Position numbers and translations under genes: made by a program | Shown: piece after piece, positions 44,564 through 55,529 of the stretch | Numbering within the stretch: the first letter of the stretch is position 1 | How the letters are laid out: the number at the start of each line of letters is the position of its first letter | The notes under the pieces: generated by a model | Seen by the model: only the letters and a program-made list of their open reading frames with translations | The model's database searches: none | What the model was told of the DNA's origin: nothing | Assembly: GCA_963845735.1 (NCBI GenBank) | Contig: CAWJTR010000009.1 | Span: forward strand, 248,001-312,000 | From: AP-15 sp963845735 | GTDB lineage: Bacteria > Pseudomonadota > Alphaproteobacteria > ATCC43930 > CGMCC-115725 | Direction: 5' to 3' | Length of the DNA stretch: 64,000 bases

Positions 44564-45587
44564 TCAATCTTCGAGCCCTTCGGGGAAGGGGAGTGCAAAC
44601 ACTAGCCCGATGCTCGGTCCTTGAATCCACTGGGGCAAGGGTGGAAACCGGCCGGCCGCGCGGACCATTTCCTCCACTCTTAGGTCGATGTCGGTATACC
44701 CCGAGCTTCGCATTACGCTCACCCTCGCTACCGTACCGTCATCGAGCACTAACATCAGGATGGCCGTCTCGCCACGCCGTCCGGCGACCAGCGAGTGGGA
44801 CAGCAGGCCGAGGTGCCGCAGAATCAGCGAGTTGACATAGGCGAGATACTCGTCCCGGGTCGCAGAGGGCCCAGGAAATCGCGCCGACCGCGGCATCAGA
44901 TGCGCGCGCTGCGGCGCCCGGGCGACCGCTTGACGCACGGCAGGCGCCAGCTTCGGCAACGGCTTTGGTGCGAGCATGTCCATCGGCTGCGGCGGCTGAT
45001 TTCGGCCGGCGCGGGCAGCGGCGGCGGTTCGATGGAAGCGATCTTCGGCGGCGCCTCGAACTGGGATTCCATTGATCGCCGGCGGTTCCTTGTTAGGGCT
45101 GGGCTCCTCGCTCTTCGCCTGATCCTGCCCCTTGGTCTTTGTGTCACCCATATCTGCGGACGCGAGACGCCCGGGGGGTCGCCGCGTTTCCGCGCCGCGG
45201 CTTCGGCGCCGGTTTCGGTATTGGCGGAGGGGGTGGCGGCGGCTGAAAGACCAGCTGCACCGGGATCGGCGTGACCTCCGCGGGCGGATGCATCGGCCAA
45301 TCGATCAGCAGCAGCAACGGCAGCAGATGCAGGATGAGAGAGACGATCGGACCGAACGGCCGGCGGCGCGGCTCCGACTCGACCGGTCGTTCGCGGTCGG
45401 GCAGAGCCGCTGATCCGGTCGGCCGCGGCTCGGCCACCGGGGATGCCGGTTCACGACGATCGGCGGGGATACCATCTGCGATCGGTGTAGGCGAAGCCGA
45501 CAGGCGTAGCCGCGGCGCCTGCCCTGGTAGCGGCAAGAAAAGAGGCTCGTTACGAGCCTCCTCGATCGGTTGGTCGATGCGCAACAC
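44564..45587 (-). CDS. tonB: TonB-like energy transducer (about three frameshifts)
   Basis: About 340 residues. An N-terminal cytoplasmic part precedes one membrane helix (PIVSLILHLLPLLLLIDW), a Pro-rich periplasmic stretch (VQLVFQPPPPPPPIPKPAPKP) and a C-terminal TonB domain (LILRHLGLLSHSLVAG.RGETAILMLVLDDGTV, SSGYTDIDLRVEEMV). It transmits proton-motive force to outer-membrane receptors. Frames change near 45155, 45070 and 44995. It starts 9 bases after the ligA stop, so it may be read through from ligA. Confidence 0.75.
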
Positions 45588-45596
45588 CGCCCGCGA

Positions 45597-47732
45597 TCAT
45601 CCGGCTGCGCCGGCCTCGTTGGCTAGCGCCAGCCATGCGGCCTCGTCGAGCAAGCTGACGCCGAGCGCCGCCGCTTTCGTCGCCTTCGAGCCGGGGTCGG
45701 CGCCGGTCACGACGTAATCCGTCTTGGCCGAGACCGAGCTCGTGACATTGGCGCCCAGCGCCTCGGCGCGGGCCTTGGCCTCGGACCAACTCATGGTTTC
45801 GAGCGCACCGGTGAAGACGATGGTCTTACCGGTGAGCGGCGACACGGCGCGACGCGCCACCGCCTCGTAGTCGACCACGGTGACTTCCGTGCCGAGATCG
45901 TCGAGCACGGCGCGGTTATGCGGCTCGGCGAAAAAGCCGATGATATCGGCGGCCATGTCCTCGACCGATGCCGTGGATATCGATCAGCCCGGCCCGAGCG
46001 TCACTTTCCGGGTCCTGCGCCATTTCCATCTCCGCTCGCCAACGCGCCAACGAGCGGTAGTGGCGGGCGAGCAGCCGCGCCGTCGCCTGCCCCACCTGCG
46101 GGATGCCGAGCGCATTGATAAAGCGGTCGAGCGCGATGCGCCGGCGCTCGTCGATTGCGGCAACGAGCTTTTTGGCGCTGACCTCGCCCCAACCCTCGCG
46201 CTTGGCGATCACATCGGGATCAAGGCGGAAGATGTCGCCCGGCTGGCGGATCAGCCCATCCTCCCAAAACGCCTGGATGTGCTTGGAGCCGAGCCCCTCG
46301 ATGTCAAAGCAATCGCGGGCAACGAAGTGCTTGAGCCGTTCGACGGCTTGCGCGGCGCAAATCAGCCCGCCGGTACAGCGTCGCGCCACCATGCCCGGCT
46401 CGCGCACCGCGAGGCTGCCGCAGACCGGGCAATGCTCGGGAAAATGGTAGGGCTGGGTTCCGGGCGGGCGGCGCTCGGTCACGACCCCGACGATCTGCGG
46501 AATGACGTCGCCGGCGCGCTGGACGATGACGGTGTCGCCGATGCGGATGTCCTTTCGCGTTCGATCTCGTCCTCGTTGTGCAAGGTGGCGCGCTGCACCA
46601 CCACACCGCCGACGGTGATCGGTTCGAGCGCCGCGACCGGGGTCAGCGCACCCTGCCGTCCGACCGAAATCAGGATATCTCGCAGCACCGTCTGCGCCTG
46701 CTGGGCCGGGAATTTGTGCGCGAGCGCCCAGCGCGGCGCTCGACTGACCATGCCGAGCCGCTCCTGCAAGGCGAGATCGTTGACCTTGTAGACGACGCCG
46801 TCGATGTCGTAGGGCAACGCCGCGCGATCGGCGGCAATATCGCGATAATAGGCCAGCACCTCATCGACGCCACGGCATAGGTGCGAGCGTTCGTTGACGG
46901 TCAGCCCCCAATTGCGGAATTGCGCCAACGCCTCGGCATGGGTGCGGGCGAAGGGCGCGCTCGCCTCGCCCCAAGCATAGGCAAAGAATTTGAGCGGCCG
47001 GCGTGCGGTGATCGACGAATCGAGCTGGCGCAGGGAACCGGCGGCGGCGTTGCGCGGGTTGGCGAAGACCGGCTCTCCGGCAGCCGCGCGTTCCTCGTTT
47101 AGCGCGAAAAATCCGGTGCGCTCCATATAGACTTCACCGCGGATCTCGATCACCGCAGGCCATCCGGTCCCGCCCAGCTGAGCCGGGACGCTCGCCAATG
47201 TACGGATGTTCGCGGTCACATCCTCCCCGGTAATCCCGTCGCCGCGCGTGGCGCCCTGCACGAGGCGGCCGTGCTCATAGCGCAAGCCGAGGGAAAGCCC
47301 GTCGATCTTGGGCTCGGCCATGATCTCGATCGCGTTCTCGGCGACCAAGTCCCGGTCCGCCGGCCGGCTGAAGAAATTGCGGATGCCGGAAAAGAAATCC
47401 CGCACATCAGCTTCCTCGAAGGCGTTTTCGAGCGACAGCATCGGTCGCGTATGCGTGACTTTGGTAAAGCCGGCGGCCGGCGCGGCCCCAACCCGCCGCG
47501 ACGGGCTGTCGGCGCGTACCAGCTCGGGAAAATGAACTTCGATCTCGGTATTGCGGCGGCGCAGTGCGTCGTAATCGGCATCGGAAACCTCAGGCGCGGC
47601 TTCGGCGTAGTAGAGCCGATCGTGCCGACGGATCTCCTCGGCCAGCGCGGCCAGCTCGTCGTGGGCCTCCTCCTCGGTCAGCTGATCGACGGGTCGCAGT
47701 TCGGGTTCGGCGCGGCCTCGCGAGGCGCTCAT
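45597..47732 (-). CDS. ligA: NAD+-dependent DNA ligase (two frameshifts)
   Basis: About 712 residues. An N-terminal NAD-binding Ia domain (LYYAEAAPEVSDADYDALRR) precedes the adenylation site AEPKIDGLSLGLRYEHGR, the OB fold (DIRIGDTVIVQRAGDVIPQI), a Cys4 zinc finger (CPVCGSLAV...CTGGLIC), HhH motifs (IEGLGSKHIQAF, ALGIPQVGQATA) and a C-terminal BRCT domain (GKTIVFTGALETMSWSEAK). Frames change near 46560 and 45960. The gene is essential in most bacteria, so the breaks are probably assembly errors. The ATG at 47732 overlaps the recN stop. Confidence 0.93.
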
Positions 47733-49409
47733 GCGCGGGTGCCAGCGATCAGGCTCGCGGCGGCGGCTCGCGCCTCGACGGTCACGGTGCGGCCGGACAG
47801 CATGCGGGCGATTTCCTCCTGTCGCGTATCCGGATTGAGCTCCTCGACGCGGGTCACGGTCTGACGTTCGGAGAGCTGCTTGGCGACACGCCAATGATGA
47901 GCGCCGCGCGCCGCGACCTGCGGCGAGTGGGTCACGACGAGGACCTGCAGGCTGGTGCCGAGCCGCTGCAATCGCTCGCCCACCGCAGCAGCGACCGCGC
48001 CGCCAATGCCGCTGTCGACCTCGTCGAAGATCAGTGTCGGCACCGAGGATGTGCCGGCCAGCACCAGTTTCAAGGCCAGCATGAAGCGCGACAGCTCGCC
48101 GCCCGAGGCGATGCGCGCGAGCGGGCCAAATGGCGCCCCGGGGATCGTCGCGATCTCGAAATGCACGCGCTCGCGGCCATGTTCGCTCCAGTCGGATTCA
48201 GGGAGCGGCGCCAGTACCGTGCGAAACCGGGCTTTGTCGAGCCGCAACGGTTTCAGCTCGGCCGCGACACCGGCATCGAGACGATCGGCGGCGCCGGCTC
48301 GCGCGCGCGAGACGCGCTCGGCCGCCGCGACATATTCGGCGCGGGCGGCGGCGGTCGCCCTCGCCAGGCTTTCGACACCTTCGACCCCGGCCTCGATTGC
48401 GTCGATCCGCGCGGCTATTGCCTCGCGCACGGCCGGCAGATCGGGAACCGCCACCTGATGCTTGCGGGCGGCGGCGCGCAGGGCAAAGAGCCGCTCTTCA
48501 ACGGTTTCCAGCTCATGCGGGTCGAGTTCGAGGCTGCGCGCGGCGGTTTCGAGCGCGGCGAGCGCCTCGGCGGTCTCGTTGGCGGCGCGTTCGGCCGCGG
48601 CCCGCGCATCGTCGAACAGACCTTGGGCGCGCTCGCGAGCCCGCTCGAGGCGACGGGTTGCACGGGCGAGGGCGGCTTGGGCGCCGGCCTCGCCATCGAG
48701 TTCGCCGATGGCCTCGGCCAAGGTTTCAGCCAGCCGCTCGGCGCTCTGCAACAATGTTCGGCGAGCGGCGAGGCGGTCTTCTTCACCGGCTTCGGGCGCC
48801 AACGCATCGAGCTCGGCGAGGTGGTGGCGCAGCAGATCCTCCTCCTCGCGGCTGGCGGCGACGAGGCGCGCCGCCGCCTCTTCGCGCGAGCGGGCGGCGC
48901 GCCAATCCCGCCAGGACTGCGCGAGCGCCGCGATGCCGCCGACATGCTCGGCGAAGGCATCGAGGATCATACGGTGGTTGACGGGGTCCAATAGGCCGCG
49001 CTGCTCGAACTGGCCCTGAATTTCGACCAGGCTGTCGCCGAGCTGGCGCAGCAGGTTGATGCTCGCCGGCTCGTCGTTGACAAAGGCGCGACTGCGGCCG
49101 TCTCCGCGCAACAGCCGGCGCAGCACGATCGTCTCGCCAGTCGCCGTCGCACGCCAGCCCAGCCTCGCGCAGCATCGCATAGGCCGGGTGATTGCGACCG
49201 ACGGCGAATTCGGCGGTGACCGCCGCCTCGCCGGCGCCGTCGCGCAGCAGCCCGGCTTCGGCCCGTTTTCCCAGCGCCAGTCCCAGCGCATCCAACAGGA
49301 TCGACTTCCCAGCCCCGGTCTCGCCGGTCAGCACGCACAGCCCCGGGCGAAAGGCCAAATCGAGCCGGTCGATCAAAACGACATCGCGAATGGAGAGACC
49401 GAGCAACAT
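47729..49409 (-). CDS. recN: DNA repair protein RecN (one frameshift)
   Basis: About 560 residues, SMC-like. Walker A VLTGETGAGKSILLDALGLAL, a long coiled-coil middle (about 150-350), ABC signature IASGGELSRFMLALK and Walker B PTLIFDEVDSGIGG. Acts in double-strand break repair. The frame breaks near 49140, between LREAGLACDGDW and TGETIVLRRLLRGDG. The start MLLGLSIRDVVLIDRLDL at 49409 matches the family. The 228 bases up to bamD show no gene. Confidence 0.92.
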
Positions 49410-49637
49410 GGCGAGGGCGAATGATACAGGCGCCGCGGACGGCAGGCCAGTTCTCACCAAGCGTTCCCGCCGCGGCCATGTAAAACGGATCGCGGCCTCC
49501 CGGTGCAAGCCGCCGCCTGGTGTGGCCGAGAATGCCGGCTTTCCTGGGACGGCAAGGCTACGCCGCAGCTACGCCGCGAATCGCGGCCTTGCCGAAGGAT
49601 TTTACTCTTTTCGGCGTGACCCGCACGGGATCGGCGT

Positions 49638-50453
49638 TCAGAACAAGCGGCTGAGCCAGCTTTGGGTCTGCGCGTCGGGCTCCGGCGCCCCATTCAGCAT
49701 GGCGTAGGCGTCGCCGTACCATTCGCTGCCCGGATAATTGTAGCCCAGGACGGCGGCGTTGCGCTTGGCCTCGCTGTTGAGCCCCAGCGCCAAATCGCAT
49801 TCGACCAGTCGCTCGAGCGCCTCGGGGACGTGAGTTGTCGTCTGGTAGTTGTCGATGACGCGTTTGAAGCGGTTCATCGCGGCCAGATATTGCCCCCGTT
49901 TGAGATAATAGCGGCCGATCTCCATCTCCTTGCCGGCCAGATGGTCGCGGGTGAAAGCGAGCTTGAGCTTGGCGTCGCGGGCGTATCTGGTGTCGGGGAA
50001 ACGGCGGATCACGTCATCGAGCGCCTTGAGTGCAAGTTCGGTGGTTTTCTGGTCGCGGCCGACATCGACGATCTGAACGTAATAGGAGATCGCCTTCAGA
50101 TAATAGGCGTAGTCGACGTCGCGGTTCCCCGGGTGGAGCTGAATGAAACGGTCGGCGGCGATGATCGCTCCACTGTAATCCTCGGCCTCGTACATCGCGT
50201 AGGCCGACATCAGCTGGCTCTTGGTCGCCCAGACGGAATAGGGATGCTGGCTTTCTACCTGCTCGAAGGTTTTGGCCGCCGGCGCGTAGCGCTCCTCGAC
50301 CATGTCGTCCATCGCCTGGTTGTAGAGATCGTCGACCGGCTTTTCGATATACGCATCTTTGTTTCCGCCGCCGCAGGCAGCGAGCCACACGGTTAACGCG
50401 GCCAAGCCAAACCAGCGGGACGGGGACCACGGACGCATCGGCAAACCTGGCAA
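49638..50453 (-). CDS. bamD: Outer-membrane assembly lipoprotein BamD
   Basis: 271 residues. A lipoprotein signal peptide with lipobox LAAC near residue 27 is followed by TPR-like helices (YNQAMDDMVEERYAPAAKTFEQ; HPYSVWATKSQLMSAYAMYE; HPGNRDVDYAYYLKAISYY). Component of the BAM complex. A second ATG at 50438 (MRPWSPSRW) would also leave a full signal peptide. It sits between lpxC and recN as in related genomes. Confidence 0.94.
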   Translation of the reverse strand: MPGLPMRPWSPSRWFGLAALTVWLAACGGGNKDAYIEKPVDDLYNQAMDDMVEERYAPAAKTFEQVESQHPYSVWATKSQLMSAYAMYEAEDYSGAIIAADRFIQLHPGNRDVDYAYYLKAISYYVQIVDVGRDQKTTELALKALDDVIRRFPDTRYARDAKLKLAFTRDHLAGKEMEIGRYYLKRGQYLAAMNRFKRVIDNYQTTTHVPEALERLVECDLALGLNSEAKRNAAVLGYNYPGSEWYGDAYAMLNGAPEPDAQTQSWLSRLF

Positions 50454-50531
50454 ACCCGACGATATGTGTCTACTGCGGATTTATGGCTGCTCCGCAGAAA
50501 GTGCGCAAGGCCAGCAGAGCGGCAGCACGCG

Positions 50532-51461
50532 TCAGGCGAGGGCGCGCGCTCTTTGGTCCGGCTGATCGAGCGCCACGGGCCGGAATGTTGGGGCCGGGGC
50601 CGTATAGTCCCAAGCCTCAGGGTCGGCGAACAGCGCCGCCAGCAACCGCCTCGTATGAGCGTGGCCCGAGCGCACTCCGCGGAAATGGCCGATGATCGGC
50701 GCCCCGGCCAGGTACAGGTCGCCGACCGCGTCGAGCATCTTGTGGCGAACAAACTCGTCATCGTAACGCAGGCCGCCGCTGTTAAGCACCCGATCGCCGC
50801 TGACCACGATGACGTTGTCGAGCGAACCGCCGCGACCCAAACCCGCCTCCCGCAGGCGAGCGACTTCATCAAGAAGACCGAAGGTACGGGCGCGGCTGAG
50901 TTCGGCTTTGAAGGTGCCGGCGTCGATGGCGACGCTCATACTCTGCCGCCGGATCAGCGAACTTTCGAAATCGATTTCAAAGCTCATCGAAAAGCAGTGA
51001 TCGGGAGAAAGCACCGCCATGGCGCCGTCAGCCACGACGCTGATCGGCCTCAGCACCTTGACAGCGCGCCGCGGCGCATCCTGCTCGACGATGCCCGCGC
51101 ATTCGATCAGGAAAACGAAGGGCGCGGCGCTGCCGTCCATGATCGGTACCTCGGGCCCGTCGAGCTCGACAACCGCGTTGTCGATCTCGGTGCCCGCCAG
51201 AGCCGCCATCAGATGCTCGACCGTACCAACACTCGTCCCCTCGCCATCGGACAATGCAGTGCAGCGCGCCAATTCGATGGCGTTGATCCAATTTGCGCGG
51301 ATTTCGACACCGGCGTCGGTGCGGCGGAAAACGATTCCCGTTCCCGGCGCCGCGGGCAACAAATTCATCGCCACCCGACGGCCCGAGTGAAGGCCGACCC
51401 CGCGGCAACCAATTACAGTTTTAAGCGTTTGTTGCAGCGGAGCGGTGATTTCCCCCAACAT
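50532..51461 (-). CDS. lpxC: UDP-3-O-acyl-N-acetylglucosamine deacetylase
   Basis: 309 residues from the ATG at 51461 (MLGEITAPLQQTLKTVIG). First committed step of lipid A synthesis. The zinc site includes VEHLMAALAG and RHKMLDAVGDLYL; the catalytic His is in GHFRGVRSGHAHT. An upstream ATG at 51530 adds residues outside the family. The 221 bases between this start and ftsZ should carry the lpxC promoter. Confidence 0.95.
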   Translation of the reverse strand: MLGEITAPLQQTLKTVIGCRGVGLHSGRRVAMNLLPAAPGTGIVFRRTDAGVEIRANWINAIELARCTALSDGEGTSVGTVEHLMAALAGTEIDNAVVELDGPEVPIMDGSAAPFVFLIECAGIVEQDAPRRAVKVLRPISVVADGAMAVLSPDHCFSMSFEIDFESSLIRRQSMSVAIDAGTFKAELSRARTFGLLDEVARLREAGLGRGGSLDNVIVVSGDRVLNSGGLRYDDEFVRHKMLDAVGDLYLAGAPIIGHFRGVRSGHAHTRRLLAALFADPEAWDYTAPAPTFRPVALDQPDQRARALA

Positions 51462-51682
51462 GCGATTGACTCTCGAACATTGTCCCCCGACGGATAAACC
51501 TACTCGCGCGAATGGACCGCCCCAAATCACTCTTTATTGCCGATTGTTGCATTGCGGTGACGGAGAACACTACCCGGATCAAGCATTTAGCCATGATCAC
51601 GCAGTCGGTGCGACAGCCCTGAAATTAATATACCGGCGCTGTTCCGGCAGGGACGCGGCAAGGTGCGGCGTCCTAGTCGGGT

Positions 51683-53194
51683 TCAGTTCGCCTGACGCCG
51701 CAGGAAGGCCGGAATGTCGAGCAGATCCTCGTCCTTCGACCCCGGCCGATCCTCGGGTTCCAGCGAAGCGAGCCGTGGCTGAGCTGGATTGATGGCGGGC
51801 GGGATCGGCTGCCGGGCAGTCCGCTCCGGCGCCGGCGGCGCGGAGCGCGCGCGGCCTACTCCGGTGACGCGTTCGATCAAGCTCGGCACGCGACCCTTCG
51901 GTTTTGGGGCGGCATCGCGCATTGGCGGTGTTACCGGCACTGCCGGCTGGGTCAGCGGGACCGGGCGGGCTGGACCGGCATCGACCGGCCTGGGGGCGAT
52001 GAAGGCGCCCCCGCGGATCGCCACGCTTTCGGCCGCTGCCGCCTCCTGCGGCACTGGCTCGCCGTCATGCTCGGCGCGGGCGGTTTCTCGTCCAGCATCG
52101 AGCGGCGGCTGCGCCGCGTTCTGGGTCAGCACTGGCTGAGTATAGCCCCCGGAGGTTGCTTCGCGGAGCGCCGGTACAGTCTCCCTGTTGCTGACCAGGC
52201 TGATCGCCGGACGCGCCTGGGTGAGCGCCTCGGCGTCAATGCCGGTAGCGACGACCGAGATCCGCATCTTGCCTGACAAGGTTTCGTCAAAAGTCGAACC
52301 GAAGATGATGTTGGCTTCGGGGTCGACCTCCTCACGGATGCGATTGGCAGCCTCATCGACCTCAAACAAAGTCATATCGGGGCCACCGGTGATGTTGATC
52401 AGGACGCCCTTGGCGCCTTTCATCGATACGTCCTCGAGCAGCGGGTTCGAGATCGCAGCCTCGGCGGCGTCGATCGACCGGCGGTCGCCTTCGGCCTCGC
52501 CGGTGCCCATCATCGCCTTGCCCATCTCGCTCATCACCGTGCGGATATCGGCGAAGTCGAGGTTGATCAGGCCCGGCATCACCATCAGGTCGGTTACGCC
52601 GCGCACGCCCGAATGCAAGACGTCATCCGCCATCTTGAAGGCATCGGCAAACGTCGTCCGGTCATTGGCTACACGAAACAGGTTTTGGTTCGGAATGATG
52701 ATTAAAGTGTCGACGAATTTCTGCAGCTCCTCGATCCCGGCTTCGGCGATCCGCATACGGTGAGTGCCCTCGAAATGAAAGGGCTTGGTCACGACGCCGA
52801 TCGTCAGAATGCCCGATTCGCGGGCGATACGTGCGATTACCGGCGCACCGCCGGTACCGGTGCCCCCGCCCATGCCGGCGGTGATGAACACCATATTCGA
52901 GTCCTGCATCGCTTCGAGGATTTCGTCGAGCGCTTCTTCGGCTGCGGCGCGCCCGACATCGGGGCGGGACCCGGCGCCGAGCCCGCGGGTAACGCCGATC
53001 CCCAGCTGGATTTTGCGGTGGGCGGTCGATTGCTGCATCGCCTGCGCATCGGTATTGCAGACGACGAACTCACACCCGACCAAATTCGAGCGGATCATAT
53101 TGTTGACGGCGTTTCCCCCGGCGCCGCCTACCCCGACAACAGTGATTCGGGGCTTCATCTCCTGCTCGTCCCTCGGGATGCTCAGATTGATCAT
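51683..53194 (-). CDS. ftsZ: Cell division GTPase FtsZ
   Basis: 503 residues. GTP-binding core: VVGVGGAGGNAVNNM at the N-terminus, tubulin signature GGGTGTGGAPVIA and the T7 loop NLDFADIRTVM. The globular core ends near residue 320; a long Pro/Ala-rich linker precedes the C-terminal peptide DIPAFLRRQ that binds FtsA and other partners. Intact. Confidence 0.97.
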   Translation of the reverse strand: MINLSIPRDEQEMKPRITVVGVGGAGGNAVNNMIRSNLVGCEFVVCNTDAQAMQQSTAHRKIQLGIGVTRGLGAGSRPDVGRAAAEEALDEILEAMQDSNMVFITAGMGGGTGTGGAPVIARIARESGILTIGVVTKPFHFEGTHRMRIAEAGIEELQKFVDTLIIIPNQNLFRVANDRTTFADAFKMADDVLHSGVRGVTDLMVMPGLINLDFADIRTVMSEMGKAMMGTGEAEGDRRSIDAAEAAISNPLLEDVSMKGAKGVLINITGGPDMTLFEVDEAANRIREEVDPEANIIFGSTFDETLSGKMRISVVATGIDAEALTQARPAISLVSNRETVPALREATSGGYTQPVLTQNAAQPPLDAGRETARAEHDGEPVPQEAAAAESVAIRGGAFIAPRPVDAGPARPVPLTQPAVPVTPPMRDAAPKPKGRVPSLIERVTGVGRARSAPPAPERTARQPIPPAINPAQPRLASLEPEDRPGSKDEDLLDIPAFLRRQAN

Positions 53195-53325
53195 ATGTCC
53201 TCCACTGCCTCGCAGCCTCGATCATGCCCGGAAGGATCCGGGCTTCCCCCTCTTTTGGCCGACATCGATTTAGCCGGTTTTATCCGGTACCGGTAGCCGC
53301 GCCGGCATCATCACGACAATTTCTC

Positions 53326-54687
53326 TCAGATGTTCTCCCGCAGCCAATGGCCCAGTCGGCCAATGATCCCGTTTGGGGGCCCTGCCGGCGCGCGCGCGGC
53401 GTGCGGCGTCTCGGCGCGCTGCGACATCGCGAAATGGAGCAGACCTGCGGCGGCCGAGAATGCCGGACCACCAGTTGCCTCGGCGAGGCCGGCGACGCGC
53501 TGCGGGCGCCCGAGGCGAACCTGCTTGTCGAGGATCAGGCCGGCAAATTCGCGGGCGCCATGCAGTTGACAGGCCCCCCCGGTCAGCACCACGCGCCGTC
53601 CGGCGATCTTGTCGAACCCACTCGCTTCGAGCCGATTGCGCACCAGCTCGAAGGTCTCTTCGATGCGCGGCGCGATGATGCCGACGAGTAGGGATTTGGG
53701 CACATGGCTGACATGTCCCTCTTCCTCCTCGCCGATCTGGGGAACCGCAATCATCTCGCGCTCGTCGGTGCTGGCGGAAACGGCGGTGCCGAACAGCGTT
53801 TTCAGCCGCTCGGCGTGAGCGACCGGGGTGGACAGCCCACGGGCGATATCGTTGGTTACATGACAGCCGCCCACCGGCACCGAATCGGCAAAGATCAGAT
53901 TGCCATCGAAAAACACCCCGATCGTCGTCGTTCCGCCGCCCATGTCGATTACAGTCACCCCGAGGCCGATTTCGTCCTCGACAAGGCAGGAGAGGCCTGC
54001 GGCGTAAGGGCTGACGACCAACGCCTCGACGTCGAGATGCGAACGCCCGATCGCTGCCGTGTGGTTACGCACCCCGCCGGCGCCGGCCGTCACCACATTC
54101 ATGTTGACGCCGAGTCGCTCGCCATACATGCCGCGCGGGTCGCGAATGCCGCGGCTGTCGTCGATCGAGAACCCGACCGGCACCGAATGGATGATCTGGC
54201 GGTCGCCGGGCTCGCGCAGCAGATAGCCTTGATCGAGCACGCGCTGCAATTCGGCCTCGCCAACCTCGCGCCCGGCGATGCCGATCTCGGCCTTGATGAT
54301 GCGCGAAGCCGAGAAACCGCCCGACAAATTGGTCACCACCTGCTCGATCGTTTCCTTTGCCATTTCCTCGGCGGCGTGCACCGCGTTGACGATCGAGGCG
54401 CCAGCCGCTTCGAGATCGACAATCGTCCCGTTGCGCAGGCCGCGCGAAATTTGATGACCGATGCCGATAACCTGCGGTTTCTCGGGCTCGACCCGGGCAA
54501 TAAAGCAGCACACTTTGGTCGTGCCGATATCGAGCGCTGCGATCACGCTGCCGTGCGGCCGATGATGCGGTTTGGGCGGTCGCGGCGCCCGGCGCGACTT
54601 GCTCTTTTCGCCCTTTTCGCGCTTTGCGGTTGTCGCGGTCTCCTTCGGGTCGCTCGCGCGCATCAACGCCTGGTCCATCGCGGTCAT
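53326..54687 (-). CDS. ftsA: Cell division protein FtsA
   Basis: 453 residues from the ATG at 54687, which overlaps the ftsQ stop (ATGA); GGCGAAGAA precedes it. Actin-like fold: ALDIGTTKVCCFIA (phosphate 1), VIDMGGGTTTIGVF (phosphate 2) and RRVVLTGGACQLHG (adenosine). The C-terminal amphipathic helix GIIGRLGHWLRENI anchors the protein to the membrane. An N-terminal basic stretch of about 40 residues precedes the core. Tethers the Z ring. 131 bases separate it from ftsZ. Confidence 0.96.
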   Translation of the reverse strand: MTAMDQALMRASDPKETATTAKREKGEKSKSRRAPRPPKPHHRPHGSVIAALDIGTTKVCCFIARVEPEKPQVIGIGHQISRGLRNGTIVDLEAAGASIVNAVHAAEEMAKETIEQVVTNLSGGFSASRIIKAEIGIAGREVGEAELQRVLDQGYLLREPGDRQIIHSVPVGFSIDDSRGIRDPRGMYGERLGVNMNVVTAGAGGVRNHTAAIGRSHLDVEALVVSPYAAGLSCLVEDEIGLGVTVIDMGGGTTTIGVFFDGNLIFADSVPVGGCHVTNDIARGLSTPVAHAERLKTLFGTAVSASTDEREMIAVPQIGEEEEGHVSHVPKSLLVGIIAPRIEETFELVRNRLEASGFDKIAGRRVVLTGGACQLHGAREFAGLILDKQVRLGRPQRVAGLAEATGGPAFSAAAGLLHFAMSQRAETPHAARAPAGPPNGIIGRLGHWLRENI

Positions 54688-55514
54688 GTATTCTTCGCCG
54701 GCAGGCGTCCTTTCTTGGCTGTCGGGGCTTCCTTTGGCGGTTCTGGGACGACACGCACGACGAGCCGGTCGGGCAAACGCATGTCGATGGCCTGAACGTC
54801 GCGCTTCAGAATAGCGCTCGATCGTTGGAGGCGGGCGAGATCGGCCCACGCTCCGGCTGGGTCGTCCGCAGGGAGCAAAACGTCGATCGAATTGTCGATG
54901 CGCAAGTTCCAGCGTCGGCCGCCGACCTGCACCGCTGCGGTAACGCGTGAGGCGAGGTCGGGCTCGCTCGCCAGCATCGCCAATAGTTCGCTCGCGTGGC
55001 TCGCCGCGTCTTCACCGACGACAAGCGGCAGCTTGGCGAACTGGTCGAGACGGGAGACCGGGATTACAGCGCCGGTGCGGTCGATCAACTCGATCTTGCC
55101 GGCGTGCTGCCACAAGGCCAGCGGCGAGCGCTCGACAAGGCGGACATAGAGCGTATCGGGAAGCCGACGCTCGATCAGCGCGGAGCGGACCCATGGCAGA
55201 CTTTCGAGCTGCTGCTTGGCGCGGGCCGGATCGACCGCCAGGATCGGAGTGCCGGGCCGAGCGCCGAGCGCCTCGAGGATCGTCTCGCGATCGGTGGTTT
55301 CGCGCCCCTCGACCCGGATGTCGGCGACCCGCAACCCGATCGCCGCACTGGCGCTGAGCAGACGGCTCGAGGCGCTATGGAGGACGGACTGGCCGAGCGA
55401 GGAACGGCTGAACTGGGCGGTGCCGTAAACGGCGACGGCGAGAAAAGCGGGGGCGCCGATCCACCAGGCGAGGCGGCGGAGCCGTCCGGTCCAGCCAGCG
55501 CGGCGACGTCGCAT
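54684..55514 (-). CDS. ftsQ: Cell division protein FtsQ
   Basis: 276 residues. Basic N-terminus, single membrane helix (APAFLAVAVYGTAQF), POTRA domain (LRVADIRVEGRETTDRETIL) and beta domain (LPDTLYVRLVERSPLALW). Recruits FtsB/FtsL to the divisome. Overlaps ftsA; 15 bases after ddl. Confidence 0.95.
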   Translation of the reverse strand: MRRRRAGWTGRLRRLAWWIGAPAFLAVAVYGTAQFSRSSLGQSVLHSASSRLLSASAAIGLRVADIRVEGRETTDRETILEALGARPGTPILAVDPARAKQQLESLPWVRSALIERRLPDTLYVRLVERSPLALWQHAGKIELIDRTGAVIPVSRLDQFAKLPLVVGEDAASHASELLAMLASEPDLASRVTAAVQVGGRRWNLRIDNSIDVLLPADDPAGAWADLARLQRSSAILKRDVQAIDMRLPDRLVVRVVPEPPKEAPTAKKGRLPAKNT

Positions 55515-55529
55515 CGGCGGCGACCGCCC